From Nematostella vectensis (lineage: Eukaryota > Cnidaria > Anthozoa > Actiniaria > Edwardsiidae), in assembly GCF_932526225.1 (NCBI RefSeq), contig NC_064045.1, positions 10,880,022 to 10,940,021 of the forward strand: DNA of 60,000 nucleotides. The letters run 5' to 3'. Shown piece after piece: positions 13,368-26,507 of the stretch (position 1 is its first letter; the number at the start of each line of letters is the position of its first letter). Under the pieces are notes generated by a model that was not told where the DNA came from, did not search any database, and was given only the letters and a program-made list of their open reading frames with translations. The position numbers and the translations under genes were made by a program.

Positions 13368-15310
13368 TTTTTAAGTTAACAAAATAATACTGTTTGGTTA
13401 AAGGGGTAACACCACCTCATTCCGGGAAACTCAGGGGTTTCTTCACTGTCTTAATATTTCATCAGGGTGGTCTGAATGAACATCCGTTTTTTTCCTCGCT
13501 ATGAAAGCTCTTTGGCCAACTTTGTAACAATTTTGTTTAACGTCCTAGTTCTATTTATAAATGCTGGGGCAAAAGCTACAAATTGAAATGATTTTCTTCA
13601 AAAAGTCGTAAGTCCTAGGTACTCAAAGGAATTATCCGCCTTTTGAAACATTTCCTTTGGCAAGACTCACTAACGACCTTTCACTGATTACTATTTACAG
13701 ATATTAGACTTTATTCTTTCAATACCGAAAGCCTGGGATTGGTCGAACCATAAAGTGCAACCAGCCACAGTAAAAGATCCAGTATTTTTCTATAATTTGA
13801 TATATTAAATTATAACAAAACGTCTCCAAGCCCTCAGTTGTGTGCCCCGTAATCAGGAGGAGCACAATTTTTTTCAAAGAGGTGCTTGTTTTTCAACCAT
13901 GGAACCACACCTTTTGTCACTGAGCCAGCTTTCCTTAAAGTTGGTTATTGCGCGTATTTATTTCTTAAGTGAAAGAGGGAATCGCTGGATCTCCGAGGGT
14001 GGTTTTTCCCCAACTATGATGTTTCCTATTGTTTCCACAAAGATAAAGCCAAGCTTACTCCTCATCACAGTATTATTAATAAACGTTATTATATATCATG
14101 TTTTTTCATCGCGACGTTTGTGTCTTTTATCTGTGGTAAAAGAAGTTGTATTCTTAAAAGCATGGTCTATTATACAATAAGTGTTTGCTTTCTCATGTTA
14201 TTGTAGTTTTAGAACGGTTTGGGTAGAGAAGATAACTTTTGATATTGTATTCGAAAATAAATCGTTAAGAGTTCTGTGACCGGTGTATTCAACAATGACA
14301 TATGTTTTCATGATAATATAGTTCATTTAAAATAAGCTTTGCCTATAATTACATTCTTTCCAAAACGAAAAGCAATATCTCTCTGAAGAGATAGTTTAGC
14401 CCGTGTACGTTCGAATTTTTTTAATGTCAAATGACTAATGTACCACCACCTAAAAAACTTTATTTCTCTATCCCTTATTACACCTTACTGAAGATGCGAC
14501 CTCTACCTGTCCACTAAAGCAAGAATTGCTTACAACCAATTAGAAAGCGATGATTTGTACAGCCAACCAAACCAATCAGGAAGCAAGTATAAATTCAGCC
14601 AATCAGAAAGCGAGGATAAAACTACATTTTCCTGCAGTTTCTTGTAGAAGTGGTTTTGGTAGTTGTTATTCCCGAAATTCAGGCCATTTTTATTCCTATT
14701 TGTTATACACTGTAAACGTCAAACCTTTTGTGAAATTTTAACGCTTCGCGGCGGTGCAAAAATAAATAACGCTGCAAAAAGAAGTGACTGCTAACAGGGA
14801 ACGTTGATGTCTTTGAGTACTACGGAATACCATTTTCCCGTCACTTTCATTTTTAGAATTTCGCAAAGTTCAAGTGACTCGAAAATATTTTGTGTTTCGT
14901 ATTTTCAAAGGTTACATAACTCATAAGAAAAATCGGTACGAAAAATCTCGAAAGTCTAAGGTAAAAGAGGCGCCTCAAAAAATTACGCATTTTGTTTTGT
15001 GCTGCGAAAATTTCATCTGTAAAAGAGAGTTCTTATGTTTGATAACGTGAGACCTTTGGGGCTCCCCACAAAGATCGTTGGGTCTCCGAGAATTGGGAGC
15101 TCTTTATTTGTTGCCCTTTATACGGTTTATTTATGTGTAAACCACGAGAACTCTAACTAGAATAACTTTAACTCCCTATTCACTCAAAGTAGTTTTGAGT
15201 TCCTTTTGCCGAGTTTTTTCTCCTGTGGGTCATTTCTACTCGGAAAACCAATAACCCGAACATTTAGTTGACGGAGTTGTTCCATCGTATTTTCACTATT
15301 CTATGCAAAA
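13368..15310. other. Intergenic region between convergent FBP and ShKT genes
   Basis: The first part is probably the FBP 3' UTR, with AATAAA near 14078 and 14257. No other conserved coding segment was recognised on either strand. Confidence 0.5.
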
Positions 15311-18300
15311 TCATCTGTGTCTAAAAAGCCATGTTAAAGCTAACCATACGAATACTAGATTTATAGAAAATAAGTCATTTGATTTTGGGATTGACCCGGC
15401 ATTTGATGTCGTTGTTATGTTTGATGTAGAGTTACTGCATGTCAGCAGTTGTGTAGTTCGAGCATGCGTGGTTGGGGTAGTAGAAGGTGACTTGGGAGGC
15501 TTTGTAGCCGATGTGGGCGACCCTGATGTGGCCTGTGCTGTTGTTATGTCGGGTGTCGGCGGCGGGGTTGTCGGACCTGGAACACAAGCAACCGAACAAG
15601 GTATAAACGTCATTTTCAGGCGCGCACACAGGGGGTGGGCCAAAAAGTGGGTTATTTTTCATTTATGAATCTTCAAATACTATGCTTTTTCCATATGATA
15701 CCTATGACTGCGCACCCCACCCCCCTCTTGGCGGCAAAAGTGGGTCATTTCTTATTAAGGAATCTCCAAGTCTATGCTTTTCCATATGATACCTATGATT
15801 GCGCACCCCCCCCCCCCTCTTGGCGGCAAAAGTGGGTCATTTCTTATTAAGGAATCTTCAAATACTATGCTTTTTCCATATGATACCTACAGTATGACTG
15901 CGCACCCCCCCCCCCCCCCCCTTCTTGGCGGCAAAAGTGGGTCATTTCTTATTAAGGAATCTTCAAGGACTATGCTTTTTCTAAAATATGATACCTGCGT
16001 ACCCCTCCCCCCTTCAGCCAATCAATTGTTCGTCTTGTATTTTTGGGGGATGGAAAACATTCCATATGATAGGGGCTCTAAACTAGGGGCAATCGACTTC
16101 CCCGCATTTTGGTATTATATAGGTGTCACGGCGTTTTTACGGACGCTGTTTGACGTTTTGGCTGAGCTCATATGCGCGCAGTCTCCTATAAAAAGCTTAT
16201 CCTCTCTTCAGTACTTTGACTTTAGTTGTTCTGTTCTTCAATATGAACTTAAAAGTTGGTGACCAACCCCATAACGCCCCACGTCACTCTTCCACAAGGC
16301 GCTAACAAGAGGGTATATCATACTGTTATATCATACTCTCTTAGCGCTGAGCAATAAATAAAGACACCATCATATGTAATTCCTTGGCTTGATGAAACAC
16401 GGAAGCCATAAAGCGGTTTAACAGTTGGAAATTATTTGGCGAGAAATCACGAAATATCGAAAACCACAGTAAACTTTATTGCGCGAGATATTTACACGAT
16501 GATGTCCCATAGCTAACGATAAAGGGTTATTTCAGTTGGGTATTGTTTTCGGTGTTGACGAACTTTTATGGCGCACATTTCTCGCGTGGGACGAGGAAAC
16601 ACATCTGCTTGCTCGAGGCGAGCCAAGTTAACAAGCATGGAGTTAACAGGCCAAGATGATACACGGAATCGAAGGAGGATAATCGATCACAAATTGTCGA
16701 GTATAGCTTATATATTTTATATGTTCTTAGATTATCTTTTTTAGTCTATGGTGGTGAAAAGAGAGTGATCTTTTTCGTCTGTTTTCGTCGTCGGACATAA
16801 ATAAGAAATTTTGGTAAGGCAGTAATTTTGATTTCAGCGACCATTGTTTTTAGGCTCTCGTAAAAGTTTAGTCTTCTAAACTCCACTCAACCACACATTG
16901 TCGAACAATAAGCACTTGCAAGCGACCAATGTCTGGCGCATTCTCGTAGGTGACCAACTTTAAAAACCATAGCCGTAGCAAGCATCGAATTATTGGGGGT
17001 GGGGTACGATACAGAAACATAAAGAAAACAATGGGGGCACAGCCACACCCCTACTGGTCATTTGCTTATAATTTTGAAAATATTGGGAGGGGGGGGCACG
17101 TGCCCCAGTTCCCCGCCGCTACGGCCCTAATAACTACCACAATGTTTTATTTCAGAGGAGGTCGCATCGAGAGTTTTTTGTACTTACATTGGTTGCACGT
17201 CCTCTTGCAGTTTGCTAAAACCACAGGGTACTGACTTGTACATTGGCCTGCAGCTGCCGCCTGCTGGCATGTCACAGTATCTATTGTATCAACGCATTCC
17301 TCTGAAAAAAAGTTAATATTTTAGGGATACAATATCCTCCCTAAGGACTTCTGGGTTTTGTTGGCCCAGCCTATATGGTCTCGGTACATATTTATATATA
17401 TAAATAGATAAATGAATCTCGTCAATATCATTTATTACAAGATTTGACAAGACAAGACTGAAGCCCGAAGGATATATTTTGGTTTTCTGCGACCGTTATA
17501 CTTTTGTCCCAAACAAGGCATTTCAGATGTTTTTTTTTTCAAACAGGGGTGCGATCCGTCCCTCCCCCCGGTTCCCCCCCACCCCCCCACCCCCACACAC
17601 ACACACACCACCTATTTCTCCCCCCTTTTCAGATGAGTTTTTATTTAAAAAAAACTCCAAAAACGTTCTTAACAACTGTGCAACTTTAGAATATTACCCT
17701 TAAAGACTAAGGTTAAGTGAAAACGACAACAGTATTGACAACAGTTGAACAATATATATTTTGACTTTGGGAAAGTGTTGAAAGTGAGCCATCACACTAA
17801 CCACTAATCCAGCCTACGGGCCTGGCACTTTCGTGAGATTCGTGATCAGATAGCAGTGTCGAGTCCGAAATCTTAAGCCCAAAGTTTAGATGCCATACGA
17901 TTATTCTGCAATGTCTAAATGTAAGTCTATTTTTTTCTTCTTTCCCACAGGTATCCCAAGCTCACAGTCCGTAATCACGCTACGTTGTGACCATTACTTA
18001 TGGTTTTAAAATGAGCCGTTCATTCTACTATGAAATAAAATCTTTAAAATATCCGTAGTTGGTTGTTGTGTCTTCAATGTAGTCTGGATGAAATTGTAAG
18101 CTATTTTGGGTGAGTAGTTTGCGAGCTACGCTGTTGAGTCTCCCCATAAATTAGTACCCCACACTGTGTTCTTCCATGTAAAAGTATCAAATTCGACCAG
18201 GGCGATGGCCTACAGAGTTTTCTTGCTCGTTCGTGGACCTTTCGGAATTCATTCGGATTCATTCGGATTCAGGGACATGACTTGTGTGCGTGACCCCTTA

Positions 18301-19162
18301 TCGTAGCATCTTCTTCCATCAGTTTCAACGAAGTCTGGATGATTTCAACTATGAAAAAAATCCCATGAACTTTCGCACATGCTTTACGATAGCCAATCAC
18401 TTTTCTCCTGTAAATTCTAAAATGTCAATCAATTGCAAGTTCAATTCAAGTGCTTTTGATGACGTCATACCTGTAATGTACAGCCCGGGATTTCGCGGCT
18501 ACAATTATGCATTATTATCAAAAAGAAATATTCACTTGCTGTCAAAAGTCGTCTAATGACACAGCAAAATAGTATTTTGTCGGTTTCTTAGACAAACATT
18601 AGACTGACCCTCATACCGTCTGTATCAATGCAGTTTGTGATGATAGCATTTAGCTCGTAGTCATCTAGACCAAGTGTGTCGTAATCCTGGGGTTATAACC
18701 AAAAAGGATCTTCCCATTGATGGTTATCAAAAAGCCTACGGCCTGTCGGCACTTGAATAGCGAACATTGATAATACCAAGTATTTGGTGATCAATACTGT
18801 CTAGTTCACACACACACGGGTTTTTTTTTTCCTTTCGCGATTTTAAGAGAAAAGAGTGACTTTTCGCGAAAAACACATTTTCACACGCAGATTTTCTGAT
18901 TGAAATTCTCAGTTACAGAAATAAATATTTTGAAAAGTTTACAGTGTTATCTCAATGTTTTATCGTTCTTCTCTTAATACTTAATATGAAGTTTTGAGTG
19001 CAGAGACGTATCGAATGAATGCATTCCTGCGCTATAAACTCGCCATCGATTCCCCAAACTTCGTAAAGTACTCCTACCTGTATTAGCACGCTGCACTACA
19101 TCTTGAAGAACAACCAGGAATATCCAGACACCGAAGAGACGCTTCAGATGACCTGACTTCAT
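15311..19162 (-). CDS. Small secreted GPI-anchored-type protein with one ShKT domain
   Basis: Four minus-strand exons, 19162-19078, 18664-18617, 17301-17188 and 15576-15311, join in phase (513 bp, 170 residues). Exon 1 encodes a signal peptide (hydrophobic core FGVWIFLVVL). Exon 3 carries a six-cysteine ShKT domain, residues about 46-83, with spacing C-x8-C-x8-C-x10-C-x3-C-x2-C; the last Cys codon is split by the intron. Exon 4 gives a Thr/Pro/Ser-rich stalk and a hydrophobic C-terminal tail ending in a few basic residues, as in a GPI-attachment signal. ShKT domains occur in cnidarian ion-channel toxins and also in many non-toxic secreted proteins and proteases. The Lys of the Lys-Tyr pair used by channel blockers is Gln here, and the predicted anchor argues for a surface role. 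The exon 2 acceptor (CTAG at 18668-18665) was chosen because the stronger-looking site 23 bp upstream gives a stop. Confidence 0.8.
15640..16010. repeat. 92-105 bp tandem repeat with variable C-runs
   Basis: About four copies in the last intron of the ShKT gene. Each has AAAGTGGGTCATTTCTTATT, then a CTATGCTTTTTCCATATGAT segment and GCGCACC with a C-run of different length. A related single unit begins near 23725 (CAGGCGCGCACCTACGG). Reading frames crossing it are products of the repeat. Confidence 0.88.
16972..17127. mobile_element. MITE-like element, GCCGTAGC termini
   Basis: A roughly 155-bp block starting GCCGTAGCAAG and ending GCCGCTACGGC, with an interior of G-runs and a motif of the type GGGGCACAGCCACACCCCTA. 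It has the same layout as the copies at 39186-39340 and 51533-51681. It lies in the ShKT gene intron. Confidence 0.7.
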
Positions 19163-21118
19163 CTTTTGGGCACGATTCGAGAGGCTGCATTCGGCGTCTC
19201 AAGTCATTGTTCCCTACTTCGATCGCTGAAAATTGACTAAATGGCCTTCCCGTGCAGTAAAGTATACTTTAAAATGTCCTGACGGTGTTTACGTCATTCG
19301 CCGTGCAAAGAAGTTCGAGTGCTACGGGTTCTGGTTGAACTTAGACCTGCATATAACACGCTCTCTCCAAGCGTCAGTAAGTTTACGAGATAACGAGTTT
19401 AGTGTGTCGTTTGAATGAAGGCAGAGCTGAGAGCACCTCTCACATCTGCTGTGATTGTAATCAGAGGTGATGCGCCTCGGCTACGGCTCGACGAGTATCT
19501 CTTCCCTGTTTTTTTAAACATCAACCCACTTCGTAAATCACCTTACTAGAAGTAATGAGGTATGTATTTGGTAAATGTCTTCCGTTCTTTGAATGTGCCT
19601 ATTTTATTATGCATAATTGTTTTATGATTACATTACAACTCCTCACTTTTGCAAAAAAACAATATCCCAATATAAATGATCAAATGCAACTACAATTTCG
19701 TTATGGGATAATGGATCTTAACAAATAAATATTGCACAGTAATATGACAAAAAGTTACTATGGGAACCTGACTTTAAAACTGACAGTTTTTTATATGCTG
19801 TACATCTGGATGCCAATAAAAATAATTTCTAAAGCATCGGAGCTGGTATTCATGTTGCCATAGCGATATATGAGAAGAAGCACTGGAAAGACTATAAATA
19901 AATAAATTTAAATTTGTCAAACATAATACATATAAGCCAACAGATGAGCACAAGCTAGATAGTGCCACCAAATCGGGGGTCAAATGTTCAATCGGGATTC
20001 CGATGTTCAACCACTTATTGCGCAAATGTTATATTGCACGAGTGTGCGAGCATTGGCTCAAAATTGCAAGGTGCAATTAGAGGAGACCATTTCATTGGCC
20101 TTCAAGTGGCAAGTGGCAAATACTACGCTGACAATCACCCTAAGGGAGCCTCCAATCTCGTGGAAAAGGGAGAGCGCACATAATGACCAGGGAGTCTGCG
20201 GCAGCGTTTGCTTTACAAAGGTATCAAACCATCCCTCCCTCCTACTTTACCTGCCTCCCCTCCCCTCTACTCTGTTTCTCCCCCCCCCCCCTGTTCTCCA
20301 TACCCTGTTCATCCCTGCCCCACCCCATCCCCTCGTCCCTCCAACCCTATTCCCCTCCTCTCCCCAGTGTCATGAATGTGGTTATTGGCCAGGAGACCTT
20401 CAGAGTTGAATCAAGAGGGTGTCGAATGACAACTAGAACCTCGGGTCACATAGATTGCTTTTTTAAAAATTAAAACCGTTCTATCTGATGGGGAGGAATC
20501 AGGGAATTTTGACACTAATCTTATACTGTCTGACGTGATAAATATTTGGCCATAGAGAAACCTTAGGTTATAATATAATGTTTGTTTTTTATAGTACGTT
20601 TACTATGGACAAAACTTATTTGACTTTGACTAACGCTATTTGTAATTCCCGAGTTTCCTTCACTGATATTTGAACAACTGCATCTGAAAGAACAGTTTTA
20701 GTGTGAAATTAGCATCAAAGATTTTTGTCATGGGAGGGGAGGGTCTTTTTTTGCAGTTCCCCGTTTAGTGTAGTATCTGAAAACTATTTTGTTTCACATG
20801 TGGTTTCAAAAATACTTATACCATGATCGTCTTCTTTTAATAGCATGGACTCCGACCACTCTTGTTTTATGGACGTCTAAACCAAATGGGGAGGGGGTTG
20901 GGGAGAGTGCAGCGTGTTTTATAGTTTTATTGGTGTGGAAGGGGGGGAGGGGGGGGCTTTCGGTTTGGCATTGCAATAAGTTTATGCTAGAATGCTCTAA
21001 ACCACGTGTAGTAATTAATGAAGGATTCTATAATAAACAAGATTAGTTGGCTTGTGAATTACTTTTAAAAAACTATATTGAAATGGGGGAAAACACACCG
21101 CATCTGTAAGAAATCCCG
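19163..21118. other. Intergenic region upstream of the ShKT gene
   Basis: Contains a C/T-rich low-complexity tract at about 20230-20370 and a G-rich tract near 20885-20960. The several overlapping short frames show no recognisable domain. Confidence 0.5.
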
Positions 21119-22060
21119 TCAGCGTTCATCTGGCATGCGTAACCGGTGGTGCAGAACAGATTGCTGCATATGACCAGCGGTTTCATCACACCATGTATGC
21201 GTCGAGTATGCGTCGTCACTGCGTCTGTCATGTATAGGGTGTGACAGGTGCGATGCGCTGTTCAACTCACACGTGAACCTGAAATTACCATGCCACCATT
21301 ATTTGAACTGTTTCGTACAGCATGTCTAGTCTAGCAGGGCCTTAGAAGGGGGTGGGGTACTGGTGGCCGTGCCCCACCCCCCCTTCCCCCCAAAAAAATA
21401 TTATCACAAATTATAAGGAAATTACCATTAAGGGCATGGCTGTGCCCCCGATATTTTTTAATGCAAAGAGTTAAGCACAAACAATGAATTGATGTGTTTT
21501 GAAATTCGATCCCCTTTACATTATAAACAGGTCCAATTTATTTACAAAGAAGAAGGAAGAAAACCACCAGACAGCCTATATGCTGGTGTACGTCGGACCT
21601 TGTGGTCTGCGTCGACAGTTAGACATATCAATAAAAGATTGAAAAGAAAAAGTCGACAACAACGCAGATTTTTTTGTTTTGTTTTTGTTTTTTAAATCTA
21701 TTGCCTAGCATAAAATGATAGATGGGTAATAAAATTTAGGAAAAGGAAAAATTATTCAACAAGCTGGAATAGTCGGGATAGGCTTTTCCGCGGCTAAGCG
21801 TATAAAGGTGATAAGGTATTAAAATAAGGTATATAAACTTACGTCTTTAGTTTATAGTTTATCGTCAGGCATTCTTTTTCATTAAGGCATGCCTGCTTGC
21901 ATTCTTCAAGAGTCGACACTGCAACTGTTTGCAATACACCACTCTGGACAAAGTTCCCTGACATTGAAAACAAACCAACGCAACCATTCGCGTAGGTCCC
22001 TTGTAGCCATGGTAACCGGGTGACTATCAACAGAGGCAGTAGAATGTTTGTATGCGGCAT
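21119..22060 (-). CDS. Short secreted PAN/Apple-domain protein (two exons)
   Basis: Exon 1 (22060-21843) encodes a signal peptide (NILLPLLIVTRLPWLQG) and most of a PAN/Apple domain with STLEECKQACLNEKECLTIN. It ends at a GTAAGT donor in phase 2. Exon 2 (21278-21119) follows a TTTCAG acceptor and begins FTCELNSASHL, the usual closing segment of this domain, then a sixth Cys (TWCDE) and a stop: 125 residues and six cysteines. PAN/Apple domains mediate protein or carbohydrate binding in secreted proteins. An in-frame Met at 22108 is possible, but the Met at 22060 gives the better signal peptide. The end of exon 2 is open in a second frame that looks EGF-like; see findings. Confidence 0.68.
21335..21460. 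mobile_element. Degenerate GTAGC-family MITE-like copy
   Basis: Contains GTACTGGTGGCCGTGCCCC, a C-run, TATTATCACAAATTATAAGG and GGGCATGGCTGTGCCCCC. This is the interior of the family seen at 39186 and 51533, but the termini are not well preserved. Confidence 0.45.
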
Positions 22061-22108
22061 TTCAAAGTTATCAACTACAAACAAACTAAAGCAACAAGAA
22101 GTTAACAA

Positions 22109-25008
22109 TAGTGTAACAAGACAAACTTACTCCAATGCTTGATAAAAACATAAATACGACAGGCACAATGTTCAAAGGCGGTTTTAGGTGGGAATCGCCC
22201 TTCAATCTTCACGAATTTCTGGTACATCGTTATTCGTATTATCAATCAATCTTCATGTAAATCTCCTCTTTTTTACCTACCCACTATTCAAGAAGTCTGA
22301 AACCGCCTGTTAAATTAAAACATTTCATCATGTGGTTATTTTTTCATAGACACTTGGCGTCTTAGGTTTTCTGATTTCTGTATTAACAACAAAGATACTC
22401 GAAAACTTGTGGCATTAGGATAAATCCGAACTAAAAACCCACGAAACAAATTCTGATCTGCAAACTCAAACCTTTATGTTGTTATCAAAACTTTGGAGTT
22501 TTTTCGGTGTCCTTGAGCTGGAAATTTAATGTAATGTCTTTATTTTTAATATCTTATTTAACTTTAATTAAGAGGTCATAAACTCGTCGAGTGTCGATTA
22601 TTGAGTTGTTATCCCTCTTTAGGAGGCCCGCCTTTATGTTTTGATCAATCAAGGTTCATCTTGGTTTGTTGGACTTCCCACCTATTTGCAGATTATTGCT
22701 TACTTTTATCCACACAGTGCACCTGGTACCGACGCCATCTTTTTTCTTTTGCGATAAGGAATGATTCTGAAATTCAGGGGCATAACCAGGATTTGCCCAG
22801 GGGGAGTAGGCAGTCATGTGTATTATATAAAAAAAGGATAGTGTTTTTTTATTATTCATCAGTGATTAATCGCCCACTTTCAGGGGCCCAAAGAGGGGTT
22901 ACGTGAGAGGGGATATGTACGTGACTAAACTTCGTAACAAACAAAATATCAGTATTCACTGTCTCGCTGACGAATATTTCATTTCAACGCTAACGTTTTT
23001 TTCCCTTTGCAGCAAATAAACCATTTATTTTCCAATAAAGCGATCGAGAATGCCAGCACTAACAAGAATTGCGAATTTAATAGATCTCGAGATTATAATC
23101 TGATTTTCTGGTCTATTCAAAGGACCAACAACTGTGATCGCCATAAAGAAAAAACTATAATGACAAAAGAGCCAGTGAATATAAATCCGTAAACATCCCG
23201 TAAAAACGTCCCGCGCGTTGTAAATTAATGTGGCCTGGCAAACATCGACATAGCCGCTTAAAATAGATAACAAATGCATGAGTACCTCAGAGCTTGTTGA
23301 GCAGATGGTACTTACCCGTAACATAACGGCATGTGTTTTACCTTCCGCGATTGATCTCTTACATACCAAGAAAATTTAGCCAAAACTTGTCGTTTTTCCC
23401 AGACGCGGTCACTTCCATTTAAGGAAACTAATATAGTCTTTATTTGGAAAACCTGAAGCATGATTCTTGTCATTTTTAAGGCTGCCGTACCGCAGGTGCT
23501 TCGCAAACTTTATGAATTGTATTCAAAAGAGAAAAACAGTCACTGTGACTATCTTTAGTCAACGGAGAAAGCCTCTGAAAAGAAACTAAAATTGCACAAC
23601 CAGACCCCTAAAACGACAACGTTTTCTTCATATGAGATGATTTGATAATGATTGGCAGAATAAAAATATGGTTACCACTCGCCCAAGCCTTCCTCATCTC
23701 ACATTGGGAAACATGTACCATTCTCAGGCGCGCACCTACGGGGGGGGACTGGTGCGCGCGCAGCTCACACCCTCTCTGGCCTTCAAAAAGCGGGCCATTT
23801 TCTGTAAGCATCGTGTCAGATACTGCCCCTCAACTCAGTAAATTCCGATGCAGTTTGTTTATTTGTTGGATAGTAACTGGTCTTTGAGGGGTATTCTTGG
23901 TGGTTTCAAAATGAGCTGCTGGGCGCCATATGGCAAAATTACCCAGAAGTAGTGATTTTAGTCAATGTAGTGACGCCATTCACATTGATCCAAGTACAAC
24001 AAGTAAATCTCACTAGACCTTGACTAAATTCTCATTGGTATAACTGGGGGCAATTCCAAACAGTCTAAAAAATGCCAGCACTGCTGGCCCGGCTATGCTG
24101 GTGTTGTCAGTCATATCAGTCAATCTTGTTTTAAAAACTGCCGTTTTTCTAGCTAGCTCGCTCAGTCATTTCCTATTAGGCACTACATACCATATTTGGG
24201 AGTCCCATTTTAATTAATTTTTTGCTTTTTTTATCGCTCTGGAACTTTGTAAGTCGAGAATTTCCACGTAAACTTGCAGGAATTCGTGTTTACTACGATT
24301 TTGCTGGCAGCCATCTTGGAAATGGAGCCTAGTCCCTATCGTTTTAAAATATCACAGGTCTCCCGCGCGCTCGCCCAAGGCTCTTTTAGACCATTTAGAA
24401 AAACGGCAGCTATTGATTCATATGACATCATGTTGGGAGGGGCTGTAAAGTAAACAATTCATTTTTTAGATGTGGTTCAACCGGGGGTGACCAAATGCAG
24501 GCTCTTGAATAGGATTTACAACCGCACTGCGTAAGTACACCCTCGGTCAGGGAGGTAAAAGGGTTCTCTGTTATCCGTGCTAAATCATCGATTAGGGGGG
24601 AGGGTTGAGGGGATTCTATGTTATCCGTGATTAGACCAACGATCGGGGGGGGGGAGGGTTCTTTTTTATCCGTGATTAGACCCTCGATCTGGGGGGGGGG
24701 AGAGAATGGGTTTTATGTTATCCGTGGTAAGACCCTCGATCAGGGGGGTGAAGGGGCTGTCTGTTATCCTCGATTCTCGTGATTAGAACCTAATTTGCCC
24801 TATGATTCGTGAGAAACAGGGAAATCCTCTGTCCTAGTAACCCGTGGATGAATTCTGATTTAATTGTGATTTTAAACCTCCGTGATTCGTGAAAATTCGG
24901 TCCGTGATTCGTGAAAATTCGGTCCGTGATTCGTGAGTGCTACCCCCTTACACACGCCTGTTCGATGCTAATTTGCATCCGCATCGTGCTGGCACTCTGG
25001 AACCCGGT
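22109..25008. other. Intergenic region with G-rich degenerate repeats
   Basis: No conserved coding segment was recognised. At about 24570-24780 there are four imperfect 50-60 bp units with TTATCCGTGATTAGACC and CGATC followed by G-runs. At about 24890-24940 a short unit TTCGGTCCGTGATTCGTG recurs. A single unit related to the 15640 array lies at about 23725-23800. Confidence 0.5.
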
Positions 25009-25018
25009 GGCCTGAACC

Positions 25019-26289
25019 CAGACTCGTACCCAGTCGTCAAAATGAGAAGAAAAGGGAAACATTATTTTTTGCGCGGGTTGCCTTTAGTGATTAACTAGGC
25101 GCGTGGTGCCTTGTGGGTTGCCTGTGGTCAAAGCTAGAGCAAGAGAGCATAAGATAAGAGAGGGACACTTTGGTATTACACGCGCGCCATGTCGATTCCG
25201 AATCCGGCTATTTTTAGTAACCACCACCCCACCACTGCGCGTGAGCATTTTTACTCCCCCTACCCCCGCGCTTTGGCATTTACATCTTGTTGTTCGCCGC
25301 TGTTTTGTGACTTGAAACCGAAAAAAAAACACCCTATTTGCACAAATACCATCGAAAATTTCATTCTAGCATCAAGGATACAGGCAGTTGCGGTTTATTA
25401 AGGGGATGTAGTACTTCGAGGATTGCAAGATTTCGAAAACGTTTAAAAAAAGAGACTTCATTCAAAATCAAGAGCGGAAAACCTCGTGCTTCAATCACCG
25501 CTTCCCCTCTAATTTGCTGCTTCTTCGTGGTTTTTCAACATTCATTATCTTCCTAATGGTCAAGCGAAATCTGATATGATATTGATTTTTGTGAATATTC
25601 GGGTGAATAGAGAAGGAATCCAAGAAAATACATTTCATAAAACTATCCTTTTAGCGAGGGAATGCCAGCAAGCTGAAGTATCTGAGCTTTCCTAATACTG
25701 AGAAAATAAAGAGGGAGATATTACTGTACTTCTTTGATGTAGTTTCTAGACATTTCTATAACTATTGAGTATATTATACAAGCTGGAGTCTGGATTTGAA
25801 TCAAACGCGGTATCACAGCCAGTTTATCGCTCGTCGGTTTTTTCTTTCTTCTTCACTTGACTTCGCCGCTCAGACAAACAAACAGTCAAACTATTCAGGG
25901 ATTTAGCTTTCTGTGAGTATATTTGCCAATCTTGCTTACTTAACTTGTTTTCTTCTTCCGAGTTTTACATGATCTCTTTTCATTCCTTTCGAGTTGGCAA
26001 AACAACAACACGCAACCCGCGGGGGAGTAGGACAAAATAAAAGGAGCAAATCCTCACGCGCAGTGGTGGGGTGGTGGTTACTAAAAATAGCCGGATTCGG
26101 AATCGACATGGCGCGCGGGTAATACCAAAGTGTTCCTCTCTTATCTTATGCTCTCTTGGCTAGAGGCATAGTGCTTTAACCACACGGCACCGCACACCTA
26201 GTTAATCACCACAGGCAACCCGCGCATAAATTATGTTTCCCTTATTTTCTTCTTATTTTCTTCATATTTTGGCGACTGGTACGAGTCTG
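25019..26289. mobile_element. Non-autonomous Mutator-like element with long inverted repeats
   Basis: Terminal inverted repeats of about 230 bp: left 25019-25247 and right about 26052-26289, starting CAGACTCGTACCCAGTCG on the left and ending with the inverted copy CGACTGGTACGAGTCTG on the right. Small indels separate the two arms. The 10-bp sequence GGCCTGAACC flanks the element on both sides (25009-25018 and 26290-26299) as a perfect target-site duplication. The 800-bp interior has no transposase-sized ORF. Long arms with a 9-10 bp duplication fit the Mutator (MULE) superfamily; a foldback element of another superfamily is the alternative. Confidence 0.82.
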
Positions 26290-26507
26290 GGCCTGAACCG
26301 ACGAGAAGTAACCGTTTAGTAACCAATACCCTATTCATCATTATCCACTTCTCTATACTACTACCCCCCTTCACCTGGCATACAACCCATATCAACCCGC
26401 CCCCTCAACCAATCTTTTGTTAGTTAATCATTAATGAACTTCGCACACACCATCTGTTACATGCCAATGTAACTCATTTGTAACTTGAAGATGAGGGCAT
26501 GGCAGTA

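Noticed and set aside
15303-15668. 121-codon plus-strand ORF opposite the last ShKT-gene exon
   Set aside because: The minus strand explains the same bases with a splice acceptor, correct phase, a Thr/Pro stalk and a GPI-type tail.
18665-18690. Stronger-looking acceptor (CCCCAG) for exon 2 of the ShKT gene
   Set aside because: Using it in the phase set by exon 1 gives an immediate in-frame stop; the CTAG site 23 bp downstream keeps the frame.
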